From Linyphia triangularis (taxonomy: Eukaryota; Arthropoda; Arachnida; Araneae; Linyphiidae): a stretch of 64,000 nucleotides of DNA. Below the pieces are notes generated by a model. It made no database searches. It was given only the letters and a program-made list of their open reading frames with translations, and had not been told where the DNA came from. Both the position numbers and the translations under genes were made by a program. This document shows, in pieces, positions 44,180 to 56,625 of the stretch. The stretch spans positions 95,046,262 to 95,110,261 of the forward strand of contig OZ021727.1 of assembly GCA_963978545.1 (NCBI GenBank), written 5' to 3'. Every line of letters starts with the position of its first letter. Position 1 is the first letter of the stretch.

Positions 44180-47100
44180 GGTTGCCACTCACAATAATAA
44201 AAAAAGTCCGATTTTCTAGATGATTTTATATAAATTCCAGTCTAATAAATCTCCACTAACAAACAACTATTCTCAGTTGTTAAGATGGAAAACCAATAAA
44301 ATGATCTCAAAAGTAAACAGGAAAAATCATAAAATAAGGGAATTTAATTATATGTCACTACTTCGCACTTCATAAGAGAAAAATTATGACAGAGTCGCCC
44401 TGAGAATATTATAATTATAGGAGATGGGCTGCGGAAGAAAGAGAAAGTTCGCGACTTTTTCAGATTTTTCAATTAACTCTTTCCGTTTTATCGTATAATA
44501 GCAAGCATTTATAAAGTGGATATCAAATCTGAAAAATGTTTAAACTGAAGACATTTTTAGAGGGAAGTTGAACTCAAGTCAATCATATTTAAAAAAAAAT
44601 TATACATTGTAATACTAGCCAGTATAGGAAATAGTTGCAAATAGTTAAATTAAAAAAAAATCTAAATCCAATGCGCACACCACTATTAGATACTTCAATG
44701 TGAAAAAGTGAATATTAACAATGTTAGTGTGTGTGGTGTTTACTCTCTACTCTGAATGGTTCTAAACCACAAATAATATGTTTCGACAGATCACTATAAT
44801 CAAAAAGCTATATTTCATTTATATTATCTATTCTATGGTATTTGGAGTCTATATACACATTTTAATAGGACTACGTTTTTTCCATTTCAGAAACCATGAA
44901 ATATATCGACAATATCCAAAATTATTTTTTTTCTAATTTCACAGAACTCAATAAAATAAAAGTAGCTAAATAATTTGTAATTATATGGTACCATAAATAA
45001 AAATAGTACACAACTAGTTTATTGAGTACGATATTAATTTTCATGTTAATAACCCAACATCGAATTTTTTTCAAACAAGGAATATTTAAACTTATTTTTA
45101 ACCCAAAGTTCACTTTCAATTTTAACTACATGAAATGGGGGAGTGGAGAGATTAGAATTTGTTTATTCCAATTTTTAATTACGATGCAAATAATTTTTCG
45201 AATCATGAAAGAACAGATTTTTAACCTATTGATATTTCAAGAATATCTAGTTTGAAAAGGGTCGTTTGACAAGCATGGTGTTTAGTGTTAAACTGTTATA
45301 CAATGTGGCGGGAAATAAAATTAAAACTTAAAAATATCGACTGAGTAGTCATATTTATTAGTTCATCAAATTACGATGCATAGAAGGAAACCACCCAGAA
45401 CAAGCAAACAATTTTTTTTCTTCCCTTCATAAAGAAAAATACCTTAAAATAGAATAATCTTTTCGAGGTTAAATCAGAATTTGGCTACCACAGCCAATAA
45501 AATTTCTATGCTATTATTCACAAGTGACTTTCATAAAAAAAAAAAAATGTACTCGTAAATACAGAAATACTTAGTTCTGCACTTCACAAAATAACAACCT
45601 AAATAGCTGCCGGCTGAATTTTGAGTATCTTAGGGAAATGTGCACATCAGTGATTAAGCTGTGGGTGCTTTTCTTTAAAGCAAAATGCTAAAGAACGTTC
45701 TTAAATGCTAAAACTAAGAAAGGTGATTTGGCTCATTTGCTAAAAAATTTTGAAACAACATTTGCAAAATCATCATTATTGTTATCGGAGTATAGTTATC
45801 GACCAAAAAGAACAAGTAAGCTGACGGGTGAAAAGTATTTTTCTTGTATCTTTATATTTAAAGTTAATAATGATTTTATAACAAAAATGTTTTAATTGTG
45901 TTAAATTAAAAATCCTAACTGGTGGAGCCCGTAACCATTTTAACACTTTGCTAAAATGAACATTTCGGATTTAGCTTTTTTGCTAAAGAAATTTCGTACC
46001 TCAGTTTAAACAATGGTGCACACTTTCTATCATTTTCTTTTTATTTCAAGGACCGCCAGTCTTCCGCGGAGTTTTAACGTTTACTGTCAAAACAAGACAT
46101 TGATCCACTGTAAATGCACAAGAAACTTAATTAGAATTCTAAAGCAGCAAGTTTTTGTAATAGAATATCATCATAGTTTACTGAAAGTCTTAAGCTGGTT
46201 TAGGCTGCTTTTGTTCCTGATATTTAGTGTTCGAATTTCCTTACTCTTACTCTAAAGCGTTAAAATACCACAATTACGCCTCTAATATAATACAGAAAGT
46301 GAAGACCTTTTTCTATCTGGCAACATCATTCAAACTTTTTAGGGAGTAAAATTTATTTTGAATTTCTATAATTTTAATTATTTATAAGTATCTTCAATCA
46401 ACTGAATATGGAATCAATGATCATCTAAATTAAAACGGAAGAAAATGTTCATAATTCTTTGAATTTTAGGAAGCTTTTAAATATAAGATAAATTAATAAT
46501 TTCAAAGTAAATATATAATTACAGAGTTGCTATGATATCAACTATTCAGTGAGACATAGTCATTCAAAATAAGCAGACGAGATAAGCATTGAAGTCATAT
46601 TGTCTTGCCTCGATTACTGTTGGAAGTATCCAGGTTTTCTCCCATCCATGATCCAAATTTAGAGCAGGAGGTACTCTCGTGCAATGGACTACTCCCCATA
46701 CTACAGTAGTTACAAGTGTCTCAGAATAGAATGGGCCATGTTTTATTCTAGCGCAATGAAAATCCAATACAAGCATTCATTCAAAACATTAAATACCCTA
46801 CAGAGTATAACAAAGCATCTTTTCAATTTCACTAATTTACTATAGAGCAAGTACACTTAAACCTAGAAAACCTCTGCAGCTAAACTTAATTTTGTTCCAA
46901 GTTAATAAATACCTTTCCAAGTTAATAAATGCCAAGTTAATGTTCCTTTCAATATTACCAACATTGAGCGATAACAGATTTAAAAAAATTGTAGAAAATA
47001 TACAAAAATAGAAGCGTGATGCATTGAAAGTTTGCATTTTTATACACGCCTGCTGTGCACACAAATTACACAAGCACGTACATTTTTATTAGTATATGAA

Positions 47101-48225
47101 ATCGCCCCCTCCCCCCCCCCCTTCCTTCTTTGGTATGAAAAATATAAACTTTTGATCTACTGAAGCAATTTGGATATGTATTGTACAATGAACACTACTT
47201 ATTTTGGCACATAAATTATGTACAACAATGAAAAGTACACAAGTAATAGACGGAATCAGAGGCACTCAGCAGAAAAACATAGGTTTGGTTTCCTGAGTCA
47301 GGGTGAATTGTGCCAACTCCACTTTAAAATATGAGTGACTTGGATAGGTAGACTCTTATTGGGCAGTCTGGGTTTTTCTTAAACATTAATCCAGGCAGTT
47401 TTTCCTTTGAAGTTTTCTCGAGGATATTTCCCCTTGAGGTTCAAACTACCCTCAGATTTTCAGATGCCAGTATAAATTTCAAGTACCTCGTGTCATAGAA
47501 AATCCAAAACAATGATAAATGTGTATTTTATCACATAAAGCATGACATTGTCCTCCAATAAGAAGGGGAGCTAACCTCAGAGATTACACATCCTAATTTT
47601 AATGATTTTTGCACAATTGAGTGGAATGTCCCCAGCTTTTTTTCCCAGCAGTTATCCAAAATTGTGTTGCCCTTCAAAAGTTATAGTGAATTTTACATGA
47701 TGAACTCTGCTTTACTGTACTTTATTCCATTTGATCATAAGGTGCAAAGGTAGCAATAAAATTAAACTTCAGAAATATCTGTCAGATGCTGGTGTTAAGA
47801 ATTTAATATGAAATAGATTTTGAATTCGAACATGTTCTTTTACTTTTTAACACTAAACCTAAATATCTATGATAATGTGCCTGAGTTGCTTCAGTGAAAA
47901 TAAAGTCATTCTCTGTGAAACTTTTTTAGATGAATAAACAATTGATAAAGGATTTAAATTGAAAATAAATTATTCATTAAATAACCAGTTCCACTAACAC
48001 AAATTTTTGTTTTCGAATTTGCAAGAAAAACAGATAATCCAATAATTTGTAAACTCTTCTCATGCAACAAGGCTATGGAAAATGCAAAAGACACTAAACT
48101 ATAAAATATTTCATTCAATGCAAATGCTCTTATGCCAATTCAGAAAAACACCTCAAAGCATTGTTTAAAGCCATCATGATTCAAAACAAAATTGCGTTAT
48201 TGACAATTTAATAAAGAAAAGGTAT
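44180..48225. other. AT-rich DNA; short repeats and transposon ends, no firm gene
   Basis: A minus frame at 46564-46776 (VVWGVVHCTRVPPALNLDHG) looks protein-like but was not identified. A short tandem duplication (TTCCAAGTTAATAAAT...) lies at 46896-46945, and a C run at 47108-47120. At about 47640-47737, a minus-sense CAGTAAAGCAGAGTTCATC...TTCACTATAAC pattern resembles a pogo/Tigger end. Other frames have no support. Confidence 0.35.
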
Positions 48226-48295
48226 TTGATTTTACATTCTATTTTAAAAGTTAAGTTTAAAACTTTTTATATTTCCAACATTGCTAAAATTTTAG

Positions 48296-51200
48296 TTGAA
48301 AAAATTAAATCACAGTTTCTACAAAAATTACTTACCAAATCTACAGAACCATACTTTTGGGTTAAATTCCAACTTATTATTAATACTTTACTAGAATTAA
48401 AAAATGAAGGTGAAAAGGATCACCAGTAAATGTTTCTACTCACAAACGGGAACTAGGATTTCTTTAAAATGTTGTTGTTGCTATGCCTCTAAAGTAAAAA
48501 TCCAAAGCATAAAATTATGGAAATTACAAATTATTGGTCCTTGTATTGGGTTAAGAAAAACTTTGCTTTCACGAGAAGTAATGTTAATGTAACAATAACA
48601 ACCAACAATGTCTTTCGATATAAACTTTGTATTAATATTAGCCCCTCAGCAATGTTATTCGTTCCTTCTGATCCAACACTTGCACAATTAGAACACACAT
48701 ATTTTGATAGGTGTTCCTATTCAAGGTATACTTTTTTTTTTTTTTGGACGATTCTTTTGAAAAAATTGTGTTGTTTTCATATCAAAACAGACTAAGACAC
48801 AAATTTTTAGATAGGATTATTTGCTTATACAATATTTAATGCTGGTTAAAACAATATTTAATACTGACTGGTTTGTTACACCTAAAGTTGAAAACAGTTC
48901 CTATTCACTCCATTTTAAAAATAAATATTTTGCCATACCAAGACACATTACATTTTAGGATCACTGCCTAAAAGGATTTCCTCAAATATTCAAATCAATT
49001 TGACGAATAACAATACTCAGTGGTTTCAAACGTAAAATCTAAAGCAGGCTATGATAGACGTCATGCGCCCCATAAGAAATGATTTTGTTGTATTTAAGAT
49101 TATGTTTACTTGTGAATGTGAGTACTATGTTAGCAAGTAGATCATACAATAAAAAGCTGTCTTATTGCCACATTGAAATAATTAATATTTTTTAAGTTGC
49201 TGCTACCTATTGGTTTGAGCAACAATTAGGTACCCGTATTGTATCATTTTGTTCAAGTATAAAGTGAGAAATCCAATAGGGAATAAGTCCGTATTGAAAA
49301 TTAAAATAATTCCAAATAAATACAAAATATTTTTGAATCACAAATATAAAAGTTTCTTGTTAACAATTTGATTTGAGGTTATGTAATCCTAATACTTACA
49401 AAGAAATTTTTTTCTGCATTACCAAAAACTATCCAAGATGGACATGTACACTATTTGGTTGGAACCTCCTCAATTGCTATAATGTTGCAAGATCCAAAGA
49501 CAGAAATTCCTGCATATAAAGCACATATCTCTTTATCTGCTTTCGAGGTAAATCTCAAGTCAAACTTCAGCCTCAATGTCAGAGAAATCATCTAACATGT
49601 GAAAGGTGATACATAAAAAATAAGTAAACACAAACACATGATTTAACAAACGCTATTGAAGATCGAGAAAGGCAACTGACGGCGAGAGTAATATATGATG
49701 TTCGAAAAACGACGCCATATTGACAAGGCTTAGATTGGACTGGATTTTTGTCATATAAGAAGTCTGTTTCATAGGTGCTCCTTTTGTAAATAGTTCTTGT
49801 AAATATACCACATAACTCTATAAGTTACATAATAAGATTAACTAAAGTAGCTTAGCCATCAAGGAACGTTTTCAATTATTGGAAGCCTGCGTTTTCATTT
49901 TACCTTTCAGCAATCACTTATATATTCCATCCACATCTTTACACTTTGTTTCCCTGATACAAAACTTCATATTTGGTTGTTGTTGTTTCTTATTCTACTT
50001 GATCTAGAACAAGTCCAAGAGACCGTACGCCCAAAGAAAGTCTCGAACCAGCTCAGGGTTTTTAAAGAGATCGCTCTTCTCCAAATCTAAACAGGAAAGC
50101 AGATGGTCCGGTGAAGCTTGATGGGACTTGAGGTACACAGGGTACTCCTTTTGTCCCTGAACATATGTAAGTGTGCGAGTATGTCCGGTGATGAGTCTGG
50201 TGATGGTGGTTTGTAATTTCCTGTCGCCCTTCAGCTTCAGGGAAGCCCCAGGACGTTTTTGTTTATACCAGTCATGAATTGGTGGAATCCTCCATGTCTT
50301 GCTGTTGTCAGCTTTGACCTTCGAGAAAATTTCCCTGAACGTAAGATGACCACAATTTTCGGATGTTACAGCAGAGCTATACTTAGCCAATTCATCGGCC
50401 AAGTCATTAAAGAAGAGGTCTACATGGGAGGGTATCCACTGCAGATGAATGACTTTATGCAAAGAGTAAATCTTTAGTTTGTTCACAATGTCCATGCCGA
50501 GTTTGTCGGTAATGTTTCGCCATTTGCTCAAGAATTGAATGGAGCTCTTACTGTCCGAGAAAATCCAGATATCGCAGGAGATCATATTTGGTAAAGCGTA
50601 GTAGCTTCTTTTTGCAGTCGCTAAGGATTGATTGTGCAACCTTTAGTTTCCTAGCCAGATACTTTATCCACTAGACAAAAGATCTCTGGTGTCTAGGAGT
50701 TGTATCTGTTATTTGTACACGAGACCACCACATTTGGTGAAGCTGGAAGGTTTCAGCTCACTCCATAAAAGCATCCTAATATTTATCTCAAATAACATGC
50801 AACTATGTTACAAATACATCCACAATAAAATTTTTTAATTTCTCATGAATTTTGTGCGTGTAGCAATTTTTTAAATAATCAGAATAAAAATGATTTTGCA
50901 ATTTTCATTGTATCATTAAAATTTGTAGCTGCTTGGCAATTCAGTATGATGTCTGAAATGTGTAGTAAATTTTTAATATAGTATTTTTATTTGGAAAGCA
51001 TAAGCAAGCAGGAGGTGGATCCTTCAAGTTATTACAATTTTACTCACTAAATCATCACATTGACACCTGAACTGGGGCAAACAACTTTTTTTTTTCCTTT
51101 AAAGAAAATTTCTTTTGGATTTTTCTTTTTTATTTCAGGAATTAGCAACAAATGTAAGTACAATTTTAGAAAGAATGAAAATATTTAGAAATATTGGGAA

Positions 51201-51641
51201 TTTTAGAGCAAATGCAATATATATATTTTTTTTAATAATTTGTAAAACTGTTTATTGATTTAATTTTTAAGGAATTATTTTCCATGTTAAATTCTTTACA
51301 GTGTACTTGAGGAACAAGTCATTATATTTTTAGCATGCCAAATTTGGTGAAAATATATTTAACGCTGCAAAACTGTTAAGGAAATTTATATTTAGATCAG
51401 GTCAATCACTTAAATTCTTTTAATGATGCTTTGGAGTTGGGACATACTCTTAAAAGTAATATACTTTGTATGCAACTCTTTAATTAGTTTTGAAAAGTAT
51501 GCATGTAAACTTTGAGAAGTTTTTTTTTTTTTTCTTTTTCTTTTCAAGATACCCTGGACAAAGTCAACTGTCAAGAACTACACAACAGCTGGACTTGCCA
51601 TGAAAGATTTTTTTGGGTATATTTTTCAGCGTTCTGTATAA
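48296..51641 (+). CDS. Partial split gene of unknown function, with a 15-nt microexon
   Basis: Four exons join in frame: 48296-48409 (enters in phase 1, leaves in phase 1), 49378-49547 (leaves phase 0), 51139-51153 (15 nt, encoding ELATN) and 51549 onward. The last may end at a donor after 51616 or read to TAA at 51639-51641. All junctions have AG/GT bases, and two acceptors have strong pyrimidine tracts. The product runs EKIKSQFLQKLLTKSTEPYF, then ALPKTIQDGHVHYLVGTSS, QDPKTEIPAYKAHISLSAFE, ELATN, and IPWTKSTVKNYTTAGLAMKD. It is mostly helical in character with alternating hydrophobic positions, such as is seen in HEAT-type repeat proteins, but I do not recognise the family. The donor after 48409 (GTGAAA) is weak. 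The 5' end was not found. A LINE fragment lies antisense in the second intron. Confidence 0.6.
49970..50639 (-). pseudogene. LINE RNase H domain, open 211-codon fragment, antisense in an intron
   Basis: An uninterrupted minus-strand frame (50639-50004) encodes the RNase H domain of a non-LTR retrotransposon. IWIFSDSKSSIQFLSKW carries a catalytic Asp, and LQWIPSHVDLFFNDLADELA the last Asp. These are followed by a linker with LKLKGDRKLQTTITRLITGH and a C-terminal ASPDHLLSCLDLEKSDLF. A domain N-terminal to the first visible Asp, including the expected first Asp and Glu, is missing or unclear, and no reverse transcriptase precedes it. The usual Cys zinc motif after HLLSC is degenerate. This is a 5'-truncated LINE copy ending near 49970 in AACAACAACAACC. 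Among the fragments here it is the least decayed. Confidence 0.8.
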
Positions 51642-51649
51642 TATTTAAA

Positions 51650-54600
51650 TATATATATTAAAAACATTTCAGCCACCGATGTTGAGGGCATTTTTTGAAG
51701 AATGATAAAGCAAATTTATTTTGCATACACAGAGATACCGAAGTCTGTTGGTAAATAGTGAATATTTTTTCATGCCCTTTAACAACTCGTATTCTTACAG
51801 ATAATCAATGTTAATGTAAAATTTTCTCAAAATGGACAGTTAAAGTTTTTTGCCAAATTCTTGAGTAAGGGTTACAAATCTTTCCAAAGTCTTCAACAAC
51901 TAACATTTGCAGACTGGTCCTTTGAAAGAAACTTCTTCAACCATTTGCAGTTGTCTGTGTTCATTTTAAAGTTGATGTTGGAAAATCATGTAGATTAGGA
52001 TAAATTTCGGGAAAACTTTGCAATTAAAAACTAATTACTTTTTTATGTAAAATGAAGAAAACTATTCATATTCCAACACTTCAGTTGAAGTATATTATAA
52101 TTTAGAATATATCAAAACCATAAGTTAAACCATTGACAATACATTAAACCAGCATAAATTACGTTAAAAAGTGGTAATAAAAACCAGTTATATACTTTGA
52201 GTTTTTACTAATGTAAAGCAAGTTCACAAAATAAGTGTAATATGTGTGCTGTGGCAGTTGAAGAGAAAAGGAGATTGGGACAAAAGATAATGAATGGCAG
52301 AGAAGGTAAGCTCTCTACTAAGAAAAAAAGTTTTTTTTTTTTCTGACAACTTCCGATTATCCATACTTTAACCATACCACTAATGTCAATGATTACAGAC
52401 TAAATTTAAAGAAATTTATTGCAGAAAAATTAATTTGTAATATTTCTAATTATATCAAAGTTATTCATCAAACTTTTAATAAAAACACAAAATAAAATAT
52501 TCTTTCCATTTTATTGAAATAGAAAATAAACTTTTGTGAAGGGCAAAAGTAGTAGTGGAGGAATTTGATTTGGAAAATGTTATTTTCTACACTTGTGAAG
52601 TTTCTGTGTATTATATAACTTTTAAATAAAAAAAATATTGAGTTCCTTTTTTTTTTTTTTTTTTTTTTGCATTTTTTAAAAGTTCCTTGATAAATTCATA
52701 ATATTCCTTGAATTTCCGATTTCTCTATATTTTCCTATTTTCTCTGTTTGCTGGTTACCCAGCAGTTCAGTTTTAAGGGAAAAAGTGCAAACATATATTG
52801 AAGTGAAATCCTTCGACAAATTGATTTGAAAGAATCAAATTGTGTGCCAATAGATAGTGTGGATAATTAACAAACCATATTTATTTCTCAGATTATACAG
52901 AAAAAACTTACAAACTTGTACTATGCATTTACGTAAATGTAGTGAATATAAGAGGTGGTATTTCAACAAAAACAAAGATTCAAAACTTTATAGGTCGAAT
53001 ATATTTTATGAAGGTTACACTTAGACCCACACATTTCTGTTAATTTTTTATCTACTGGTTGGCAGACTCTTTTAGTGACACTAATATATAAGATATATAG
53101 CAAATCTAATTGTAAACTTTTCTCACAGATACAAAAATGTACACTTATATTAAGTTTTTTTTTTAGTTTTTTTTTTAATGTGCATAATTTGTTGTTGAGC
53201 TTTGAAAATTTAAATTTTGTAGAAGAGGAATTTTACATGTCAACTTAATTGCTTAATCATTTTTAATATGTCAACGTAATGAAACTGATAGTATTAAATA
53301 GCTAAAGAATAACATGGAATATGTAATATCTCACTAAATAATATCTACATTTATAATTAGTTTTAAATTTAAATAGTTTTTTGATGACTGAATCTTTTCT
53401 ATTTCTAATTTAAGGTACATATTTGTTACTGTGATACTTGCAAAGTTCAAGAACACTATACAAAGTGAATGTTGAAACAGAAACTATTTACATTCAGATA
53501 ATTATTTTACGGAACTGTGCATTTACAAGTCTTGATAAAACCTACCAAATTACAAAATGTAATTCTAGGATTACAATGTTACGGTATTAAAGTTTTAGTA
53601 GAAGGACTTACAGGGTTTTACTAAACAAGAATTACAAGCAAACCTTTCAGATTCATGAACAATGAAAGAAACCTTATAAGCCATCCCATAACTAACAATT
53701 CTTTAATTCAATTTAAATTACAAATGGTTACATTTTTTAAAACTATATCTACTTCAAAACATCCAAATCAATATCTTACTTTTTAGGAAGGAAGTTATGC
53801 CATAGTATATCCAATAAAACCACTTTTATTTGATTCAGGGGGGAAAACAGTTAAAAAGTAAAATATATGCAGCGCTAATTTAAACTACAAATATAGCTGA
53901 ATAAGAATATATTTTTGCACTAATGTGTGTACAAAACAATGGTGCAGAAAAAATTTCCTAAGGAGGGTTTTAGGAAAGTTTAGTCTGATAAAGTTTACTA
54001 AAAATAATGCAATTAAAAAAAATAAATAAAAAAAATCAGAACTTCTCGGAAAGAAAAAAAAGCGGAAATCTGCGTAAATGTGGAAGATTTTCACCCTCGT
54101 TGATTACTAACAAAGTGAGGTTTAAGTCTCATTTGAGTTGTGTCAGAAAGTAGTACGTCAGATTATCGATTTAAAAATCATAAAATGTATGTTTAAATAA
54201 CTATAATTAAAAATTTATTCCAATTTTAGTATACTATTTTGATGAAAATAGCATAGTAACAAGTTTTTCAGCCAATATTATAATCCTCATAACATATGAG
54301 CACTAGTACACTCAAGTAGCTACCATGTAATTTACCACAATAGGTCTCAATAGTTTAAGCACAATAAATAATGAGGATATCCAAGAACAAATGAATGATT
54401 AAATTAATAATATTGTATAAAATATTTTATACAGCAGTTTCTAAACAGAATTATGATTTATATGTTTTCAAGATTTGGAAAAATAAAAAAAATAGATGGC
54501 TTGTTGATAGTAATAAAGGTTTAAGCACAATAAAAAAAAATCTGTTATGATAGTCTACAATCAAGTTACTTATTAAAGTTTCAGTAATTTAGAATGACTT

Positions 54601-54880
54601 TAAAAAAATTAAGAGTTTATTAACAGTATCAATTTTAAAAACATTTTCAGCTGCAATGAATACCGTTTTCCCAATACACATTTTAAGTTGCCCATCACAG
54701 AGCCATATTGCTTCCCATTACAATAAATTTCACAAGATACTTGAAACATTCTTATCTAAGTCAAAATCTGGTCAAATTCGTCATGAAAAAAAATTCTGAA
54801 AAAAGCTTTTTGTTTAGTAGTACTTGAACTATGCAAGGAAAAATAACTTTACTAATATTTCTATTTAGATTCCCAATAAA
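51650..54880. other. AT-rich DNA; possible extra exon at 52258-52305
   Basis: At 52258-52305 the sequence TTGAAGAGAAAAGGAGATTG... is bounded by GGCAG and GGTAAGC splice-like sites. Entered in phase 1 it reads EEKRRLGQKIMNGRE. From an acceptor six bases later, in phase 2, it would read EKEIGTKDNEWQ and could follow the exon at 51549-51616. Neither choice is decisive. T homopolymers occur at 51521-51533 and 52647-52668. Nothing else is supported. Confidence 0.3.
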
Positions 54881-54884
54881 ACTT

Positions 54885-55680
54885 GACAAATTGAAGTAAG
54901 TCATGGTCAAGTTCATAGTTCAATTTTTGAATAGTGTCTACATTTATGTACGGCAAGGATGCATTGAAAACTGACACCTCTAAACCACCAGATTTACCTT
55001 TTCATTGCCTGCATAAAAAAATCTATTTTTTATTTACTAAGTTCCAAACAAACAACAGTTCCAGCCACCAAGGATATAGAAATTTGACTTTTGATTGCTG
55101 AATATTATTTTATACATTCTTCAGAACAATGCTCTTGCATTTCTGAATATACTTGTGTATTGTGTTCTTGGAAACATTTTTATCAGTTATTATTCTTTAT
55201 TTGACAGAATGACATGTTTTGTGTTAACAGCATTCCCTGGAAATAAAGATTAGACTTTGCACTTGTTATAGGAGAACATCCAAATATCACTTTTCTCAAT
55301 GGCATAACAATTCCACCCTATCTTTCTCCCACAAAAAATAAGTTTTGCCCCGCATATATTTAATTAAGTCTTACAACAAGGGATACTTTTCCTAGTAGTT
55401 ACAAAATGAATTAAAATAATTACAGCTAATGGAAACCTTTTCAAAATATAACTATTTCTGACAAATTTCTCACCATTCAGTATTTCCTGAAACAGATGCG
55501 CCTTCAGAACATAAACAAAATGTTTAACAAGTTTCAGTAAGTTTGTAAAAGTTTTTCCTTGTGTTTCATGTTCCAATGATGAAAGAAAAGATATATTCTT
55601 TGAATACTCCATTTGCCTTAATATAATACACAGGAGCCTTGTGATAATAGAAAGTAGATAACTTTTCCGAGAATCCAAAA
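54885..55680 (-). other. Coding-like minus-strand remnants, unidentified
   Basis: A 104-codon minus frame (55678-55364) contains FLSSLEHETQGKTFTNLLKL. About 400 bp further on, a shorter frame near 55015-54885 reads GLEVSVFNASLPYINVDTI and LDHDLLQFVKFYWESK before a stop. A segment between them includes VIFGCSPITSAKSNLYFQG. No consistent splice sites link these blocks. They may be a decayed transposon gene or exons of the gene represented at 61.9 kb. No family is recognised. Confidence 0.2.
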
Positions 55681-56625
55681 TTTACCAAATTTATTCATTT
55701 TATTTTGTGCCAGTAATTGATGTAATTCGCAAATTTTTAGGATTGCCAATTAGTAATAAAATTGTTAACAGAAAACTAAATTTATTTAACCAGATATGGT
55801 ACAGTCCCCAAACAAAGAAATCTTAACTTCATGCAAAAACAATGAAAACCAGCAAAAAACATCAAATGTAAAAAAAATTCTGTCATACAACTTTAAACAA
55901 TTAAATATTATTGACAAACAGGTTAATATAATTAAACCCAGTTTTATATATATTTTTAAGCTACATTCAAAGCATATAAATTTCGGTCAAAAAGGCAGAA
56001 ATCGGAGTGCTTGTACAGAACTGTATCATGTCTGTTCGTTGGAGATAATACAGAAATTGGTAGCACGTTTTTTATCTTGCTAAATGTAGCACCAGATGAG
56101 CTAAACTCGAGCTAAAAACTGCTAACTTTTTCATGCATTTCCTCCAAAAACACTTTGTTTACAATGCATCTGTATCATTGGCGTACTATTTAACTCCAAA
56201 AGTTATCAACAAAACTTCAAATTTGTAAAGTATATTTATGTCCTAGTATTAAATAAATATAATTAATTTTAAATGTATTATTGCATTTAACAAGAATTGC
56301 AACAAATAAATCTTTAAAATAGGTGTTTCACTGTCATCTTTAAAATTCAAGCAATGTGTTAACAAATATTGTCTGCAGAAAATTTGTAATTTCTAAAAAT
56401 TGTGTTAGGGAACAATTGTGCTTCTGGGCAATAGAATTTGTAGAATATCATGGAATGGTTGCCATATTCCAAGACGTATTTGCATCCATGTCCAACAGTT
56501 GGCAAAAGGCAATTAGAGCCATATGACTGTGTGTGTTTAAGTATTCCCTATTATAATTTCTATATTTTGTCAATTCCTTTCAAATTTGAAAGTGGAAAAA
56601 TACATAACTAAAATTTGGTTTTACC
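55681..56625. other. AT-rich DNA, no gene recognised
   Basis: A plus frame at 55796-56083 has no domain, and its composition matches the surrounding noncoding DNA. Confidence 0.35.

Noticed and set aside
47641..47737. A plus-strand exon-like stretch (QLSKIVLPFKSYSEF) after a strong pyrimidine tract and CAG acceptor.
   Set aside because: Its possible donors leave in phase 0 or 2 and do not fit the exon at 48296. The minus strand reads as a pogo/Tigger-like end (CAGTAAAGCAGAGTTC...TTCACTATAAC), which explains the stretch better.
48091..48205. Possible upstream exon (EKHLKALFKAIMIQNK) for the plus-strand gene.
   Set aside because: The frame reaches a stop before any usable donor and no phase fits the next exon.
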